DNA from: Sediminibacterium goheungense
GTDB lineage: Bacteria; Bacteroidota; Bacteroidia; Chitinophagales; Chitinophagaceae
Direction of reading: 5' to 3'
Assembly (NCBI RefSeq): GCF_004361915.1
Contig: NZ_SNWP01000015.1
Coordinates: 44,687 to 108,686, forward strand
DNA length: 64,000 nucleotides
A model generated the notes under the pieces. It did not search any database and was not told the DNA's origin. It saw only the letters and a program-made list of their open reading frames with translations. Below are positions 26,300-34,487 of the stretch, piece by piece (the stretch's first letter is position 1; the number at the start of each line of letters is the position of its first letter). Made by a program: the position numbers and the translations under genes.

Positions 26300-27100
26300 A
26301 TGAAGAAACAAAGCATAGGAATTATTTGCGTACTGGTTATGATGGCAGGTATCGTATCCTGCGGAAAAAAAGTAAATCAGCCCATACTTCAACAGCCGGT
26401 AAGTGGGAAACTTGCCAAAGTAAGTTTTGGTGGCGGTTATTCAGATTCCTTTTATTACAGACAGGATGGTAAGTTGGATAAGATTATTATCTTTTCTGAT
26501 CTGGGGGGGACAACTTATAAAGAAGTATACCAGTTTGCCTACAATAGTATCGGGAAAGTGTCATCAGTTAAGATTGAAAATGGCGATGAATTCAGGTATG
26601 CCTATGTAAATGATCAGGTAACGGCGGTGAGTAGGTATGTGAATGGAGTGAAAGAGAGCTATAAGTTTATCAATTATGTTGGAGGTGGAACCAGGCTTGA
26701 ATCGGTAGAAGAATATGAAAAAACATCGCCCGGTGCGATTGGTTTTGCCTATACTTTTAAACAGGAATATACTTACCATACAGATGGTAACCTGAAGGAA
26801 GAAATCAGGTACCAGATTGATCAGAATGGGCAGTCGAAAAAATACCAGACCACCCGTTATGAAAATTATGATCAACATTTGAATGTGGATAATACTTTCA
26901 GGTATTTTTTATACCTGAGTGGGGTGCCGGTTACCGTTAACAACCCTACAAAAATTACCCGCCGGGATGAAATTGCCGGTACAGAACAGGTATACAATTA
27001 CCAGTTTACCTATAACGCCAAAGCAACACCTGTAAAAAGAACCATGTCAACCGGCCCAATTGGCTCGGTGGAAACAGAAGTCATTTACAGCTATTATTAA
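26300..27100 (+). CDS. Lipoprotein of unknown function, paralogue 2
   Basis: 266 residues with lipobox VSCGKK (Cys near 21). It parallels the preceding gene along its whole length: PVSGKLAKVSFGGGYSDSFYY, then GKVSSVKIENGDEFRYAYVNDQVTAVSRYVNGVKESYKF, TYHTDGNLKEEIRYQ, and a terminal VIYSYY. This points to a tandem duplication, with a gap of 86 bp. The function is unknown. Confidence 0.75.
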   Translation: MKKQSIGIICVLVMMAGIVSCGKKVNQPILQQPVSGKLAKVSFGGGYSDSFYYRQDGKLDKIIIFSDLGGTTYKEVYQFAYNSIGKVSSVKIENGDEFRYAYVNDQVTAVSRYVNGVKESYKFINYVGGGTRLESVEEYEKTSPGAIGFAYTFKQEYTYHTDGNLKEEIRYQIDQNGQSKKYQTTRYENYDQHLNVDNTFRYFLYLSGVPVTVNNPTKITRRDEIAGTEQVYNYQFTYNAKATPVKRTMSTGPIGSVETEVIYSYY

Positions 27101-27274
27101 ACTATCGACGTGCCCTGAACGACTCTGCGTAAACGCTATTCTCTTTTATTCTCTGCAGTGAAATTGCACAAATATTCATCGCAGAGAGCGGGAGAGGAAA
27201 CAGTGTTTAGTTGGAGTCGTTTTTATGGAGGAAATCGCTGAGCAGTCAAGCTGTGTGAAGTTAAATGCAAGTAT

Positions 27275-27282
27275 TACCTTTG
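27275..27282 (+). promoter_or_regulatory. Putative -7 element of bshB1
   Basis: TACCTTTG fits TAnnTTTG, 20 bp before the bshB1 start. No clean -33 TTTG is seen. Confidence 0.4.
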
Positions 27283-27301
27283 CATCCATTAAAACGGATA
27301 C

Positions 27302-28030
27302 ATGAAACTGGATATACTTGCATTTGGTGTTCACCCTGATGATGTGGAACTTGGCTGTTCGGGTACGATTATGGCTGCGCTGGCAGAAGGTAAAAGTGTA
27401 GGTATTATTGATCTTACCCGCGGAGAACTGGGTACAAGAGGAACAGCTGAAACACGCAAACAGGAAGCTGCCGCTGCCGCCGCTATTATGGGGGTTACAG
27501 TGAGAGAAAACCTGGCAATGGCGGATGGTTTTTTTCAGAATGATGAACAGCATCAGCGAAAAGTGATAGAGGTGATCAGAAAATACCGCCCTGAAATCAT
27601 TCTGGCCAATGCCCCGGAAGACAGACACCCCGATCACGGGCGCAGTGCCAAACTGGTATCTGATGCAGCCTTTCTGGCCGGACTCAGGAAAATTGAAACT
27701 ATGGTGGATGGGCAGCCACAGGAAGCCTGGCGCCCCACATATGTATTCCATTATATACAGGATCGTTTTATTCAGCCCTCTTTTGTGGTAGACATTACCG
27801 CTTATATGGATAAGAAGATCGAATCGGTGTTGGCCTATACCACGCAATTTAACAGTACAGGTGGCGATGAGCCTCAGACTTATATATCAAGCCCGCAATT
27901 TCTGGAAACCGTTAAAGCCAGAGCTATGATGCTCGGTAAGCGTATCGGGGTAGGCTATGCAGAAGGGTATATCACAGAGAAGATTATCGGAATCAATAGT
28001 TTTGATGCGATTATAAAACACAGCACTTAG
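27302..28030 (+). CDS. bshB1: Bacillithiol biosynthesis deacetylase BshB1
   Basis: 242 residues. This LmbE/PIG-L-type zinc deacetylase has AFGVHPDDVELGCSGT near 8-23 (HPDD metal motif), the RGELGTRGTAETRKQEA block, and APEDRHPDHGRSAKLV near 103-118. It removes acetate from GlcNAc-malate. The product is joined to Cys to make bacillithiol, the thiol used by the bacilliredoxin in this window. The TAG stop overlaps the arm of a family E element. Confidence 0.93.
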   Translation: MKLDILAFGVHPDDVELGCSGTIMAALAEGKSVGIIDLTRGELGTRGTAETRKQEAAAAAAIMGVTVRENLAMADGFFQNDEQHQRKVIEVIRKYRPEIILANAPEDRHPDHGRSAKLVSDAAFLAGLRKIETMVDGQPQEAWRPTYVFHYIQDRFIQPSFVVDITAYMDKKIESVLAYTTQFNSTGGDEPQTYISSPQFLETVKARAMMLGKRIGVGYAEGYITEKIIGINSFDAIIKHST

Positions 28031-28138
28031 GTAGCTATGAGCTTCGAGCTGAGAGCTTTGAGCAGTTCGTAAGACTTATAGTTAGCTTATTAAATAGGTA
28101 TTTAAATTTGCTCGTAGCTCATAGCTCAAAGCTCGTAG
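28029..28138. repeat. Family E inverted-repeat element, copy E2 (AGCTNNN heptamers)
   Basis: The left arm is AGCTATG-AGCTTCG-AGCTGAG-AGCTTTG. The right arm GCTCGTA-GCTCATA-GCTCAAA-GCTCGTA is its reverse complement. The AT-rich centre includes TTATTAAATAGGTATTTAA. It fills the bshB1-aguB gap. Confidence 0.8.
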
Positions 28139-28152
28139 CGAAAAAAATCAGT

Positions 28153-29028
28153 ATGTCAAAAATTCAAATAGGCCTTGTGCAAATGAGTTGCACATCATCA
28201 AGGGAAGAAAATATGGCGAAAGCCATCGCAGGTATCCGTTCTGCTGCGGCGAAAGGAGCCCAGATAGTTTGTTTACAGGAACTTTTCACCAGTCTCTATT
28301 TCTGTGATGTGGAAGATTATGAAAATTTTAAACTCGCAGAATCCATACCCGGTGAATCAACCGATACCTTATCAAAAATTGCAGCAGAACTCAATGTGGT
28401 AATCATTGCTTCTTTATTTGAAAAAAGAACAGAAGGTTTGTACCATAATACGACAGCTGTACTGGATGCCGATGGCACTTATCTTGGTAAGTACCGCAAA
28501 ATGCATATACCCGATGACCCAGCCTATTATGAGAAATTTTATTTTACCCCCGGGGATCTTGGGTATAAAGTATTCAAAACCAAATATGCAACACTGGGTG
28601 TATTGATTTGCTGGGATCAGTGGTATCCTGAAGCAGCACGTATTACATCATTAATGGGAGCTGAAATATTATTCTATCCAACCGCTATCGGATGGGCCAC
28701 CAGTCAGGATGAAGCCACCAATACAGAACAGTACAATGCATGGCAAACCATACAAAGAAGTCATGCTGTGGCCAATGGTGTACACGTGGTAAGTGTAAAC
28801 AGGGTAGGCTTTGAGCAGAATGGTGCGATGAAATTCTGGGGAGGTTCATTTGTAAGCAATCCGTTCGGAACATTATTGTACAAAGCATCACATGAAGAAG
28901 AGGAAGTAACCGTAGTAGAAATCGACACAACGAAAACCGATCGCTACAGAACACACTGGCCCTTTCTGCGTGATCGCAGAATAGATTCCTATCAACCGAT
29001 TACCAAACGTTTCATCGACGAAGACTGA
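28153..29028 (+). CDS. aguB: N-carbamoylputrescine amidohydrolase (nitrilase family)
   Basis: About 291 residues from ATG 28153 (MSKIQIGLVQMSCTSS). The upstream ATG at 28108 lies in the repeat arm. The nitrilase triad is complete: Glu in LQELFTSLYF, Lys in GKYRKMHIP, Cys in GVLICWDQWYPEAAR. It converts N-carbamoylputrescine to putrescine. The agmatine deiminase gene that makes its substrate lies about 490 bp downstream, separated by an inserted element. The call is strong because of the aguA pairing. Confidence 0.93.
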   Translation: MSKIQIGLVQMSCTSSREENMAKAIAGIRSAAAKGAQIVCLQELFTSLYFCDVEDYENFKLAESIPGESTDTLSKIAAELNVVIIASLFEKRTEGLYHNTTAVLDADGTYLGKYRKMHIPDDPAYYEKFYFTPGDLGYKVFKTKYATLGVLICWDQWYPEAARITSLMGAEILFYPTAIGWATSQDEATNTEQYNAWQTIQRSHAVANGVHVVSVNRVGFEQNGAMKFWGGSFVSNPFGTLLYKASHEEEEVTVVEIDTTKTDRYRTHWPFLRDRRIDSYQPITKRFIDED

Positions 29029-29032
29029 ATAT

Positions 29033-29575
29033 AGTCCGAAAGTCCGGGAGACCGAGAGTCCGAAAGAGATGAGATAAAGGGTTAAGATTGCATGCCAGAC
29101 GGAGCGAATGGTTCGTATGACGATGCGCTATCTTGTGCAAAAAGAGTATGCCTTTTAAATTTGAAAAATTAATTGTGTGGCAGAAATCATTGCAATTAAT
29201 TGAAAAGGTGAATGTGCTTGTAAAACAATTTCCAAAAGAAGAATTATTTGTTTTAACAAACCAGATAAAAAGAGCAGCAGATTCAGTGTCGCTAAATATT
29301 GCAGAAGGTTGAACCGGGCAGTCGAATCCAGAATTTATCCGGTTTTTGAATTTTGCAATCCGATCGAATATAGAAGTGGTTGCATGTTTGCATATAGCAA
29401 GAGTAAGAAGCTTAATTGAAGAGAAAGATTTCAATGATATATATATACTTTGTGAAGAAATGCTGGCTATGTTAAATGCCCCTAAACTAAAACTCAAATA
29501 AAAACAGTTATACATGTCCTTTCTATGCAATAGACAATTATCCCCGGACTTCCGGACTTCCGGACTTTCTGACTC
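29033..29575 (+). mobile_element. Inverted-repeat element B2 carrying a broken four-helix-bundle gene, between aguB and aguA
   Basis: The left arm (29033-29070, GTCCGAAA/GTCCGGGA/GACCGAGA octamers) and right arm (29543-29575, CGGACTTC octamers) are complementary. They enclose a four-helix-bundle gene with a nonsense codon. The left arm starts 4 bp after the aguB stop. The right arm is translated as the start of AguA. The layout matches the element between pyrR and pyrB, though arm sequence and cargo differ. Confidence 0.65.
29148..29501 (+). pseudogene. Four-helix-bundle (23S-IVP family) gene with an in-frame TGA
   Basis: An ATG at 29148 opens a frame of 118 codons ending in TAA at 29499-29501, interrupted only by TGA at codon 55 (29310-29312). 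The translation MPFKFEKLIVWQKSLQLI, then NQIKRAADSVSLNIAEG-stop-TGQSNPEFIRFLNFAIRS, then VACLHIARVRSLIE, is typical of the family. NIAEGS is the usual motif, so a single TCA to TGA change explains the stop. The rest is free of frameshifts, so the decay is recent, or the stop is read through. It is only distantly similar to the gene at 11529. Confidence 0.85.
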
Positions 29576-30611
29576 AGACACTCCCAAATCTCTTGGATAT
29601 CGCTTCCCCGCTGAATTTGAACAGCATGAAGCTACCTGGCTTTCATGGCCACATAAAGAAGCAAGTTGGCCGGGTAAAATAGACTCTATATACCCTAATT
29701 ATTCGCTTTTTGTAAAGTATCTTGCTGAAAGTGAAAAAGTACGCATAAACGTTGCCAATGACGCGATGAAACTATTCGCTGTCGGACACATGGAGAAAGC
29801 AGGTGTAGATATGTCGCAGGTTGAATTTTTTATGCATCCGACCGATGATGCCTGGTGCCGCGATCATGGCCCTGCTTTTCTCATCAACCCTGATGCTGAA
29901 CAACGCAAAGTAATTGTAGACTGGAATTACAATGCATGGGGAGGCAAGTATCCACCGTATGACCTGGATGATGTAATTCCTACCCTTATCGGTAAGCATT
30001 ATAACCTGCCCGTATTCAATCCGGGTATCATTATGGAAGGTGGTTCTGTGGAATTCAATGGAGCGGGCACTGTATTAACTTCAACCTGCTGCCTGTTGAA
30101 CCCCAACCGTAATCCGCATTTAAACCAGTTGCAGATAGAACAATACCTGATGGATTATTACGGAATGGAACAGGTGTTATGGGTAGATGAAGGCATTGTT
30201 GGCGATGATACGGATGGACATATTGATGATACGGTTCGTTTTGTAAACGCGGATACTGTCATTACTGTAATTGAAGAAAATAAGCAGGATGAAAACTATG
30301 CTTTACTTCAGACCAACCTGCAACAGTTAAAAGCCATGCGACTCATCAATGGCAAACAGCTCAACATTATTGAATTACCCATGCCCGAGGAAGTGGTGTA
30401 TGAAGATCAGCGTTTACCGGCATCCTACGCTAATTTTTACATCAGTAATAAACATGTGATCGTACCAACTTTCCGCAGCAAAAGAGATGATAAGGCACTC
30501 AGCATCATCGCAGATGCATTTAAAGACAGAGAAGTGGTAGGAATCGATTCAACCGATATCATCTGGGGACTGGGAAGTTTTCACTGTCTCAGTCAGCAGG
30601 AACCGAAATAG
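29514..30611 (+). CDS. aguA: Agmatine deiminase
   Basis: 365 residues. It has GYRFPAEFEQHEATWLSWPH near 32-51, DDAWCRDHGPAF near 110-121, MEGGSVEFNGAGTVL, GDDTDGHIDDTVRFV, and the catalytic Cys near 358 in GSFHCLSQQEP. It turns agmatine into N-carbamoylputrescine for AguB. The only in-frame start is ATG 29514. From it, residues about 9-22 (LSPDFRTSGLSDSD) are encoded by the octamer arm of element B2 before the conserved part begins near residue 23. The N-terminus has therefore been rebuilt by the insertion. Confidence 0.95.
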   Translation: MSFLCNRQLSPDFRTSGLSDSDTPKSLGYRFPAEFEQHEATWLSWPHKEASWPGKIDSIYPNYSLFVKYLAESEKVRINVANDAMKLFAVGHMEKAGVDMSQVEFFMHPTDDAWCRDHGPAFLINPDAEQRKVIVDWNYNAWGGKYPPYDLDDVIPTLIGKHYNLPVFNPGIIMEGGSVEFNGAGTVLTSTCCLLNPNRNPHLNQLQIEQYLMDYYGMEQVLWVDEGIVGDDTDGHIDDTVRFVNADTVITVIEENKQDENYALLQTNLQQLKAMRLINGKQLNIIELPMPEEVVYEDQRLPASYANFYISNKHVIVPTFRSKRDDKALSIIADAFKDREVVGIDSTDIIWGLGSFHCLSQQEPK

Positions 30612-30613
30612 AT

Positions 30614-30666
30614 CTAGGATGTCTGATCGCTGATGTAGGATATAAACAATCAGACATCAGACATTT
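30614..30666. repeat. Family G inverted repeat (CAGACAT heptamers)
   Basis: ATGTCTGATCGCTGATG on the left and CAGACATCAGACAT on the right are complementary with period 7. It lies between the converging aguA and methyltransferase genes, and the TGA stop of the latter (30657-30659, minus strand) is part of the right arm. Confidence 0.7.
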
Positions 30667-31256
30667 TCTTTATCCTTTTGTAAAATGACAAACAACTCAC
30701 TACCTGCACGCTGGGGAATAGAGTTGTATGATGGCTCCATGATTTGTATCTGGAAAAAGGGGGTGAACAGATTGCTGTACTCTTTTTCATCACCCCCAAA
30801 AGGTGGGTTGTTATCAAATGAGCGGTTGAACAGCAGGCCCACCAGTTTTCCGCCCGGGTTTAACAATTGCTGCATCTTCTCAGCATAAGCCTCTCGTAAT
30901 GAAGGATCAATGGCGCAAAAAAAAGTCTGTTCAAGGATTAGATTATAGCTTCCCGTCAATGCAAAAAAATCTCCACAGATAACCTGAATTCGATTTCCGT
31001 AATCCCTGAATTGGGTATTTAACCTTTCTGCTACTACCGGCGCAATATCGATGACGGTAATATTACTGAATCCCTTTTCCAGTAAATAAGCGGCTTCATA
31101 GCTATTGCCGCCACCAGGTATGAGAATACGGATATCTTTTCCTGTTAACTGGTCGATATATGTTTTCAGGGGAGTAGACACATAACCAATATCCCAACCG
31201 GTTTCCTCTTTTTTATATCGCTCATTCCAATAATCTGCCGATAAGAATGTATTCAT
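30657..31256 (-). CDS. TPMT-like SAM-dependent methyltransferase
   Basis: 199 residues. ADYWNERYKKEETGWDIGYVSTPLKTYI near 6-33 is the thiopurine-methyltransferase type start. ILIPGGGNSYEAAYLLEKGFSNITVIDIAP near 43-72 is the SAM-binding motif I and II, and YNLILEQTFFCAIDPSLR continues the fold. The natural substrate is unknown; small thiols, selenium or tellurium compounds are possible for the family. The last codons (NV) and the stop come from repeat G. Confidence 0.88.
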   Translation of the reverse strand: MNTFLSADYWNERYKKEETGWDIGYVSTPLKTYIDQLTGKDIRILIPGGGNSYEAAYLLEKGFSNITVIDIAPVVAERLNTQFRDYGNRIQVICGDFFALTGSYNLILEQTFFCAIDPSLREAYAEKMQQLLNPGGKLVGLLFNRSFDNNPPFGGDEKEYSNLFTPFFQIQIMEPSYNSIPQRAGSELFVILQKDKENV

Positions 31257-31380
31257 GCCTGAATGAATTATAATAGCTATAAACTCTCCTTCTTCATTTC
31301 TCCTTGCGAAAAATCCTGACTAAATCAGGCTGCGATTAATTCAACTCCTTAGCAGGAAGAAGAGGGGAAGGGAAGCCTAA

Positions 31381-32721
31381 TTAATTATCTATATGAGGAG
31401 CATGGGACGGAATCAGTAATAGTTTTACCTGTCGGCCGCTGATATAACGGAATTGTTTCCCATCCCAGTATCCATCCTGCTCCAGCATAATACGTACCGG
31501 CTTTTTCCATTCCGGAATATCAGTAGAAGCATTCAATTCAATCGAATAAGCAGTATGAGCATTCATTTTATAGTCGCCCGTGCCAGCTACCGCCACCTGA
31601 TTATCCCACATTCCGATAGTGGTTCCCGCTGCATGACCATGATAACCTATAGGATGGGTGTAGATAACTGCCTGTATATTTTCTGCCTTTGCCTGTGCCA
31701 GTGCATCTTTCAGTATCTGGTTGCCTGTTTTGCCATTTGTAAACTGCATGGTAAGGATATCCTGCAAGCGGTTGGCTCTTTCAAATGCTTTTACGAGACT
31801 GGCGGGGGCTGCTTTTTCACCAGGCTGTAACACATAAGCATGCTGTTGTATGTCGGTATTGAGTCGTAAATAGGTGATGCCAATATCTACATGTAATAAG
31901 TCACCTGTTCGTATTACTTCATCGTTGGGTCTGCTGGAGAAAGTACGCAGGTGATCGAAGTTCTCAGGATCATTTCGCTGAACCGATACCGATGGATGGA
32001 ACCATGTATCCAGTCCGAGATCACGTATTTTCTGTCTGAACCACCAAACAAGATCATTGGTAGTGGTAACACCCGGCATGATTACTTTTTCGGAGAATCC
32101 TTCCTGAATAATTGTATGTGTAATCTGTATCAACTGCGGATACAATTGCATTTCTTTTTCCGTTCTTGTTTCAAGCCACCTTACGGCGAGAGGTTCAGCA
32201 CTCACTACTTTTCTGGCAGTCGTTGCAGATAGTTTTGTGATCAATTCTTTTTGTTCGGTGTAAGTAAGTCCGTCTGCATGACCAAAATCCGACGAATAGT
32301 TCAACCCGATTTTTGCAGGATTTCTTTTTTCAATCAGATCCACTACGGCATCCCACTGATCGGGGAACTTTGTCATGTCCCAGGCCGCTTTTATTTCTGA
32401 ACCAACATTGTACCTCGATACAGCCAGTTTTTCAAAAGCACCCGATGCATTGCGATAAAAAATCAATACTGTTCTCCTTCTGGCTGCAAACCATGTAGCA
32501 GGTAACATGGTTTTAATGACAGGATCCTCATTGTATTCTCTTGAAATCACCACCCACATATCAATGCCTGTTTCTTTCATGAGTACTGGCAAAAGATTGT
32601 TGAGTCGTTCAGCTAATATTTCATCCACCACCCTTGACTGTTCTTTCAAAGGTAAAATATACTGCCCCCGGGATTGGGATAGGCAGGATGCCAGGAGGAT
32701 GACCATAATGAGCTTTTGCAT
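31381..32721 (-). CDS. Secreted M24 family metallopeptidase (Xaa-Pro peptidase-like)
   Basis: 446 residues with a signal peptide (MQKLIMVILLASCLSQSRG). An N-terminal creatinase-like domain covers about 40-190. The pita-bread catalytic domain has LLHVDIGITYLRLNTDIQQHAYVL for the two metal Asp residues, HPIGYHGHAAGTTIGMWD for the His, and Glu residues in YSIELNAS and IMLEQDGYW. It probably trims dipeptides or Xaa-Pro N-termini in the periplasm. The stop lies at the end of the gene with no special repeat. Confidence 0.9.
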   Translation of the reverse strand: MQKLIMVILLASCLSQSRGQYILPLKEQSRVVDEILAERLNNLLPVLMKETGIDMWVVISREYNEDPVIKTMLPATWFAARRRTVLIFYRNASGAFEKLAVSRYNVGSEIKAAWDMTKFPDQWDAVVDLIEKRNPAKIGLNYSSDFGHADGLTYTEQKELITKLSATTARKVVSAEPLAVRWLETRTEKEMQLYPQLIQITHTIIQEGFSEKVIMPGVTTTNDLVWWFRQKIRDLGLDTWFHPSVSVQRNDPENFDHLRTFSSRPNDEVIRTGDLLHVDIGITYLRLNTDIQQHAYVLQPGEKAAPASLVKAFERANRLQDILTMQFTNGKTGNQILKDALAQAKAENIQAVIYTHPIGYHGHAAGTTIGMWDNQVAVAGTGDYKMNAHTAYSIELNASTDIPEWKKPVRIMLEQDGYWDGKQFRYISGRQVKLLLIPSHAPHIDN

Positions 32722-32752
32722 ATGATTTTTGATTTTTTGATTTTGAGGTCTT

Positions 32753-32795
32753 TGATTTCCTTATTCCATATTTCTTATTTCTCTGTTCTCTGCGC
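32753..32795. repeat. Half arm of a family D element
   Basis: TTCCTTATTCCATATTTC and the following TTATTTCTCTGTTCTCTG match the D-type right arm. The last residues (RTEK) and the TAA stop of the HD hydrolase are encoded by this arm. Confidence 0.6.
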
Positions 32796-33380
32796 CTGTC
32801 TTGGAATAATAAAGGCAATCAGTTCATTCAGTTCAATCCCTGCTCTTTCACAGGCATCGCGTATATCTTCGCGGGACACGTTGGCAGCAAATGATTTTTC
32901 TTTGAGCCTTTTGTTTACTCCTTTCACATCCATACCTTCATAACCATCCGGACGCATAAGGGAGTAAGCATGTATTAAGCCGGAAAGTTCATCGAAGGCG
33001 TATAACATTTTATCCATCTCAGTTTCCGGGATCACACCAAAATGTACATGTCCGTGAGAGGCAATGGCACGAATGATTTCCGGGTCAATATTTCTGCGTT
33101 CCAGTTCTTCAATAATCTTTTTACAATGTTCGTCGGGCCATTGATCCCAGTCCGCATCATGTAATAAGCCAGCTATTTCCCAACGCCATTGCGTGGCTTC
33201 GTCGGCCTGTAATTTTTCAGCAGCCCAGCATTTCATAAGATGTGCTACCTGCTGCATATGCAATTTCAATTTAGGGTTCAGTACCCATTCATGAAAGAGT
33301 GTATTGGCTTCTTCGCGTGTTAATACATTTCCCTGATTGACGGGGTTGCCAAAAGTTGATCTACCGAGGTGCAGAGACAT
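32775..33380 (-). CDS. HD-domain hydrolase
   Basis: About 201 residues from the ATG at 33378-33380 (MSLHLGRSTFGNP). Longer readings run into a repeat. The HD signature is LKLHMQQVAHLMKCWA (first His), EIAGLLHDADWDQWPDEHCKKI (HD pair) and a later IASHGHVHFG. Such metal phosphohydrolases act on nucleotides; this short cytoplasmic type has no known substrate. The C-terminal RTEK and the stop lie in a D-type repeat arm. Confidence 0.85.
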   Translation of the reverse strand: MSLHLGRSTFGNPVNQGNVLTREEANTLFHEWVLNPKLKLHMQQVAHLMKCWAAEKLQADEATQWRWEIAGLLHDADWDQWPDEHCKKIIEELERRNIDPEIIRAIASHGHVHFGVIPETEMDKMLYAFDELSGLIHAYSLMRPDGYEGMDVKGVNKRLKEKSFAANVSREDIRDACERAGIELNELIAFIIPRQAQRTEK

Positions 33381-33392
33381 AATTGTTTTTTT

Positions 33393-33510
33393 AGTCCGTG
33401 AGTCCGATGTCCGAAAGACCGGAAGTCCGAATAAATTTAGGACGGATATAACTACGCCCAAAAATACATTTATCCTTCATCATCTTTCGGTCTTTCGGAC
33501 ATCGGACTTT
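33393..33510. repeat. Family B inverted-repeat element, copy B3
   Basis: The left arm AGTCCGTGAGTCCGATG, then TCCGAAAGACCGGAAGTCC, pairs with the right arm CTTTCGGTCTTTCGGAC, ATCGGACTTTC. The centre is an AT-rich 55 bp. It lies between the divergent HD hydrolase and amidase genes, the one clear case in the window at gene starts and not ends. Confidence 0.75.
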
Positions 33511-33539
33511 CTTTGTACTTTTCCGCTTCAAGACGAAAC

Positions 33540-34349
33540 ATGAAAAATTTTATTCTCATCTGCATCGTTTTAGGAGTAATTGCCTGCTCCCGTAATCCCT
33601 ATAAAGCCACCAATAAAGTATACAACCAGAAAGCCAAAGAGTATGCAAAAGCATTGAAAACAGCACCGGTTGAAACTTTTGTTTCCGATTCGATGGGTTT
33701 GCCCAATTACTGGGTGGGTACCACCAATTTCAATATGAGGAAACCCAATTTTGTCATCATTCATCATACCGCTCAGAATTCCTGTGAGCAGACCCTTAAA
33801 ACATTTACATTGGCCCGTACGGCCGTAAGTGCCCATTATGTAATCTGTAAAAGCGGTGTATTGCACCATATGCTCAATGACTATCTGCGAGCCTGGCATG
33901 GGGGGATAGGTAAATGGGGTAATATGACCGATATCAATTCATCATCCATAGGTATTGAGCTGGATAATAATGGATTTGAGCCCTTTGATAGCTTACAGAT
34001 CAATAGTCTGATCAGTTTATTAACAAGATTGAAAAAAGAGCATAATATTCCTGCCGCAAATTTTATTGGTCATGGCGATATCGCTCCTACCCGGAAAAAT
34101 GACCCCAATTATCGCTTCCCATGGAAAAAGCTCGCAGAAAAGGGGTTTGGTCTATGGTATGATGAAGTGAGAGAAGAAGTACCCGCCAATTTCAATCATA
34201 TACAGGCACTACGAATCATCGGATACGATGTAAAAGACACAACGGCCGCCATACAGGCATTCAAACGTCATTTCCTCCAGGATACCACAAAACGTATCAA
34301 TGATCTTGACAAAAGCGTTTTATATAATCTGCAGAAAAAATACTATTGA
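33540..34349 (+). CDS. N-acetylmuramoyl-L-alanine amidase lipoprotein (Amidase_2)
   Basis: 269 residues from ATG 33540, with lipobox GVIACSR (Cys near 16). The zinc amidase motifs are FVIIHHTAQNSCEQTL (first ligand His), HYVICKSGVLHHML, and FIGHGDIAPTRKNDP (last His and Asp region). A C-terminal segment of about 60 residues looks like a peptidoglycan-binding or closing helix region. It cleaves the bond between MurNAc and L-Ala in the wall, for turnover or recycling, and is anchored in the outer membrane. Confidence 0.92.
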   Translation: MKNFILICIVLGVIACSRNPYKATNKVYNQKAKEYAKALKTAPVETFVSDSMGLPNYWVGTTNFNMRKPNFVIIHHTAQNSCEQTLKTFTLARTAVSAHYVICKSGVLHHMLNDYLRAWHGGIGKWGNMTDINSSSIGIELDNNGFEPFDSLQINSLISLLTRLKKEHNIPAANFIGHGDIAPTRKNDPNYRFPWKKLAEKGFGLWYDEVREEVPANFNHIQALRIIGYDVKDTTAAIQAFKRHFLQDTTKRINDLDKSVLYNLQKKYY

Positions 34350-34356
34350 ATTTCTT

Positions 34357-34432
34357 AATGTCAGACGGCAGATATGAATTTTTCAGGGTAGAAAAACAAA
34401 TAAATCTGATATCTGCCATCTGAGATCAAAAA
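34357..34432. repeat. Family H inverted repeat (CAGATAT/CAGACGG heptamers)
   Basis: AATGTCAGACGGCAGATATG pairs with ATATCTGCCATCTGAGATC around an AT-rich centre. It lies between the amidase stop and the promoter region of the acyl-CoA dehydrogenase gene. Confidence 0.6.
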
Positions 34433-34487
34433 ATCTGCATTCCTAACGTTTGTTAGCTTATTTTTGCAGCGCCAAAAAGTAAAAACT

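Noticed and set aside
29310..29312. TGA as selenocysteine codon
   Set aside because: The position is a conserved Ser in the family, no SECIS-like structure was recognised and no sel genes are in the window. A nonsense mutation is simpler.
435..30611. Antiphage defence island
   Set aside because: No restriction, CBASS, retron, Argonaute, toxin-antitoxin or similar genes were recognised. The genes are mainly housekeeping and envelope functions.
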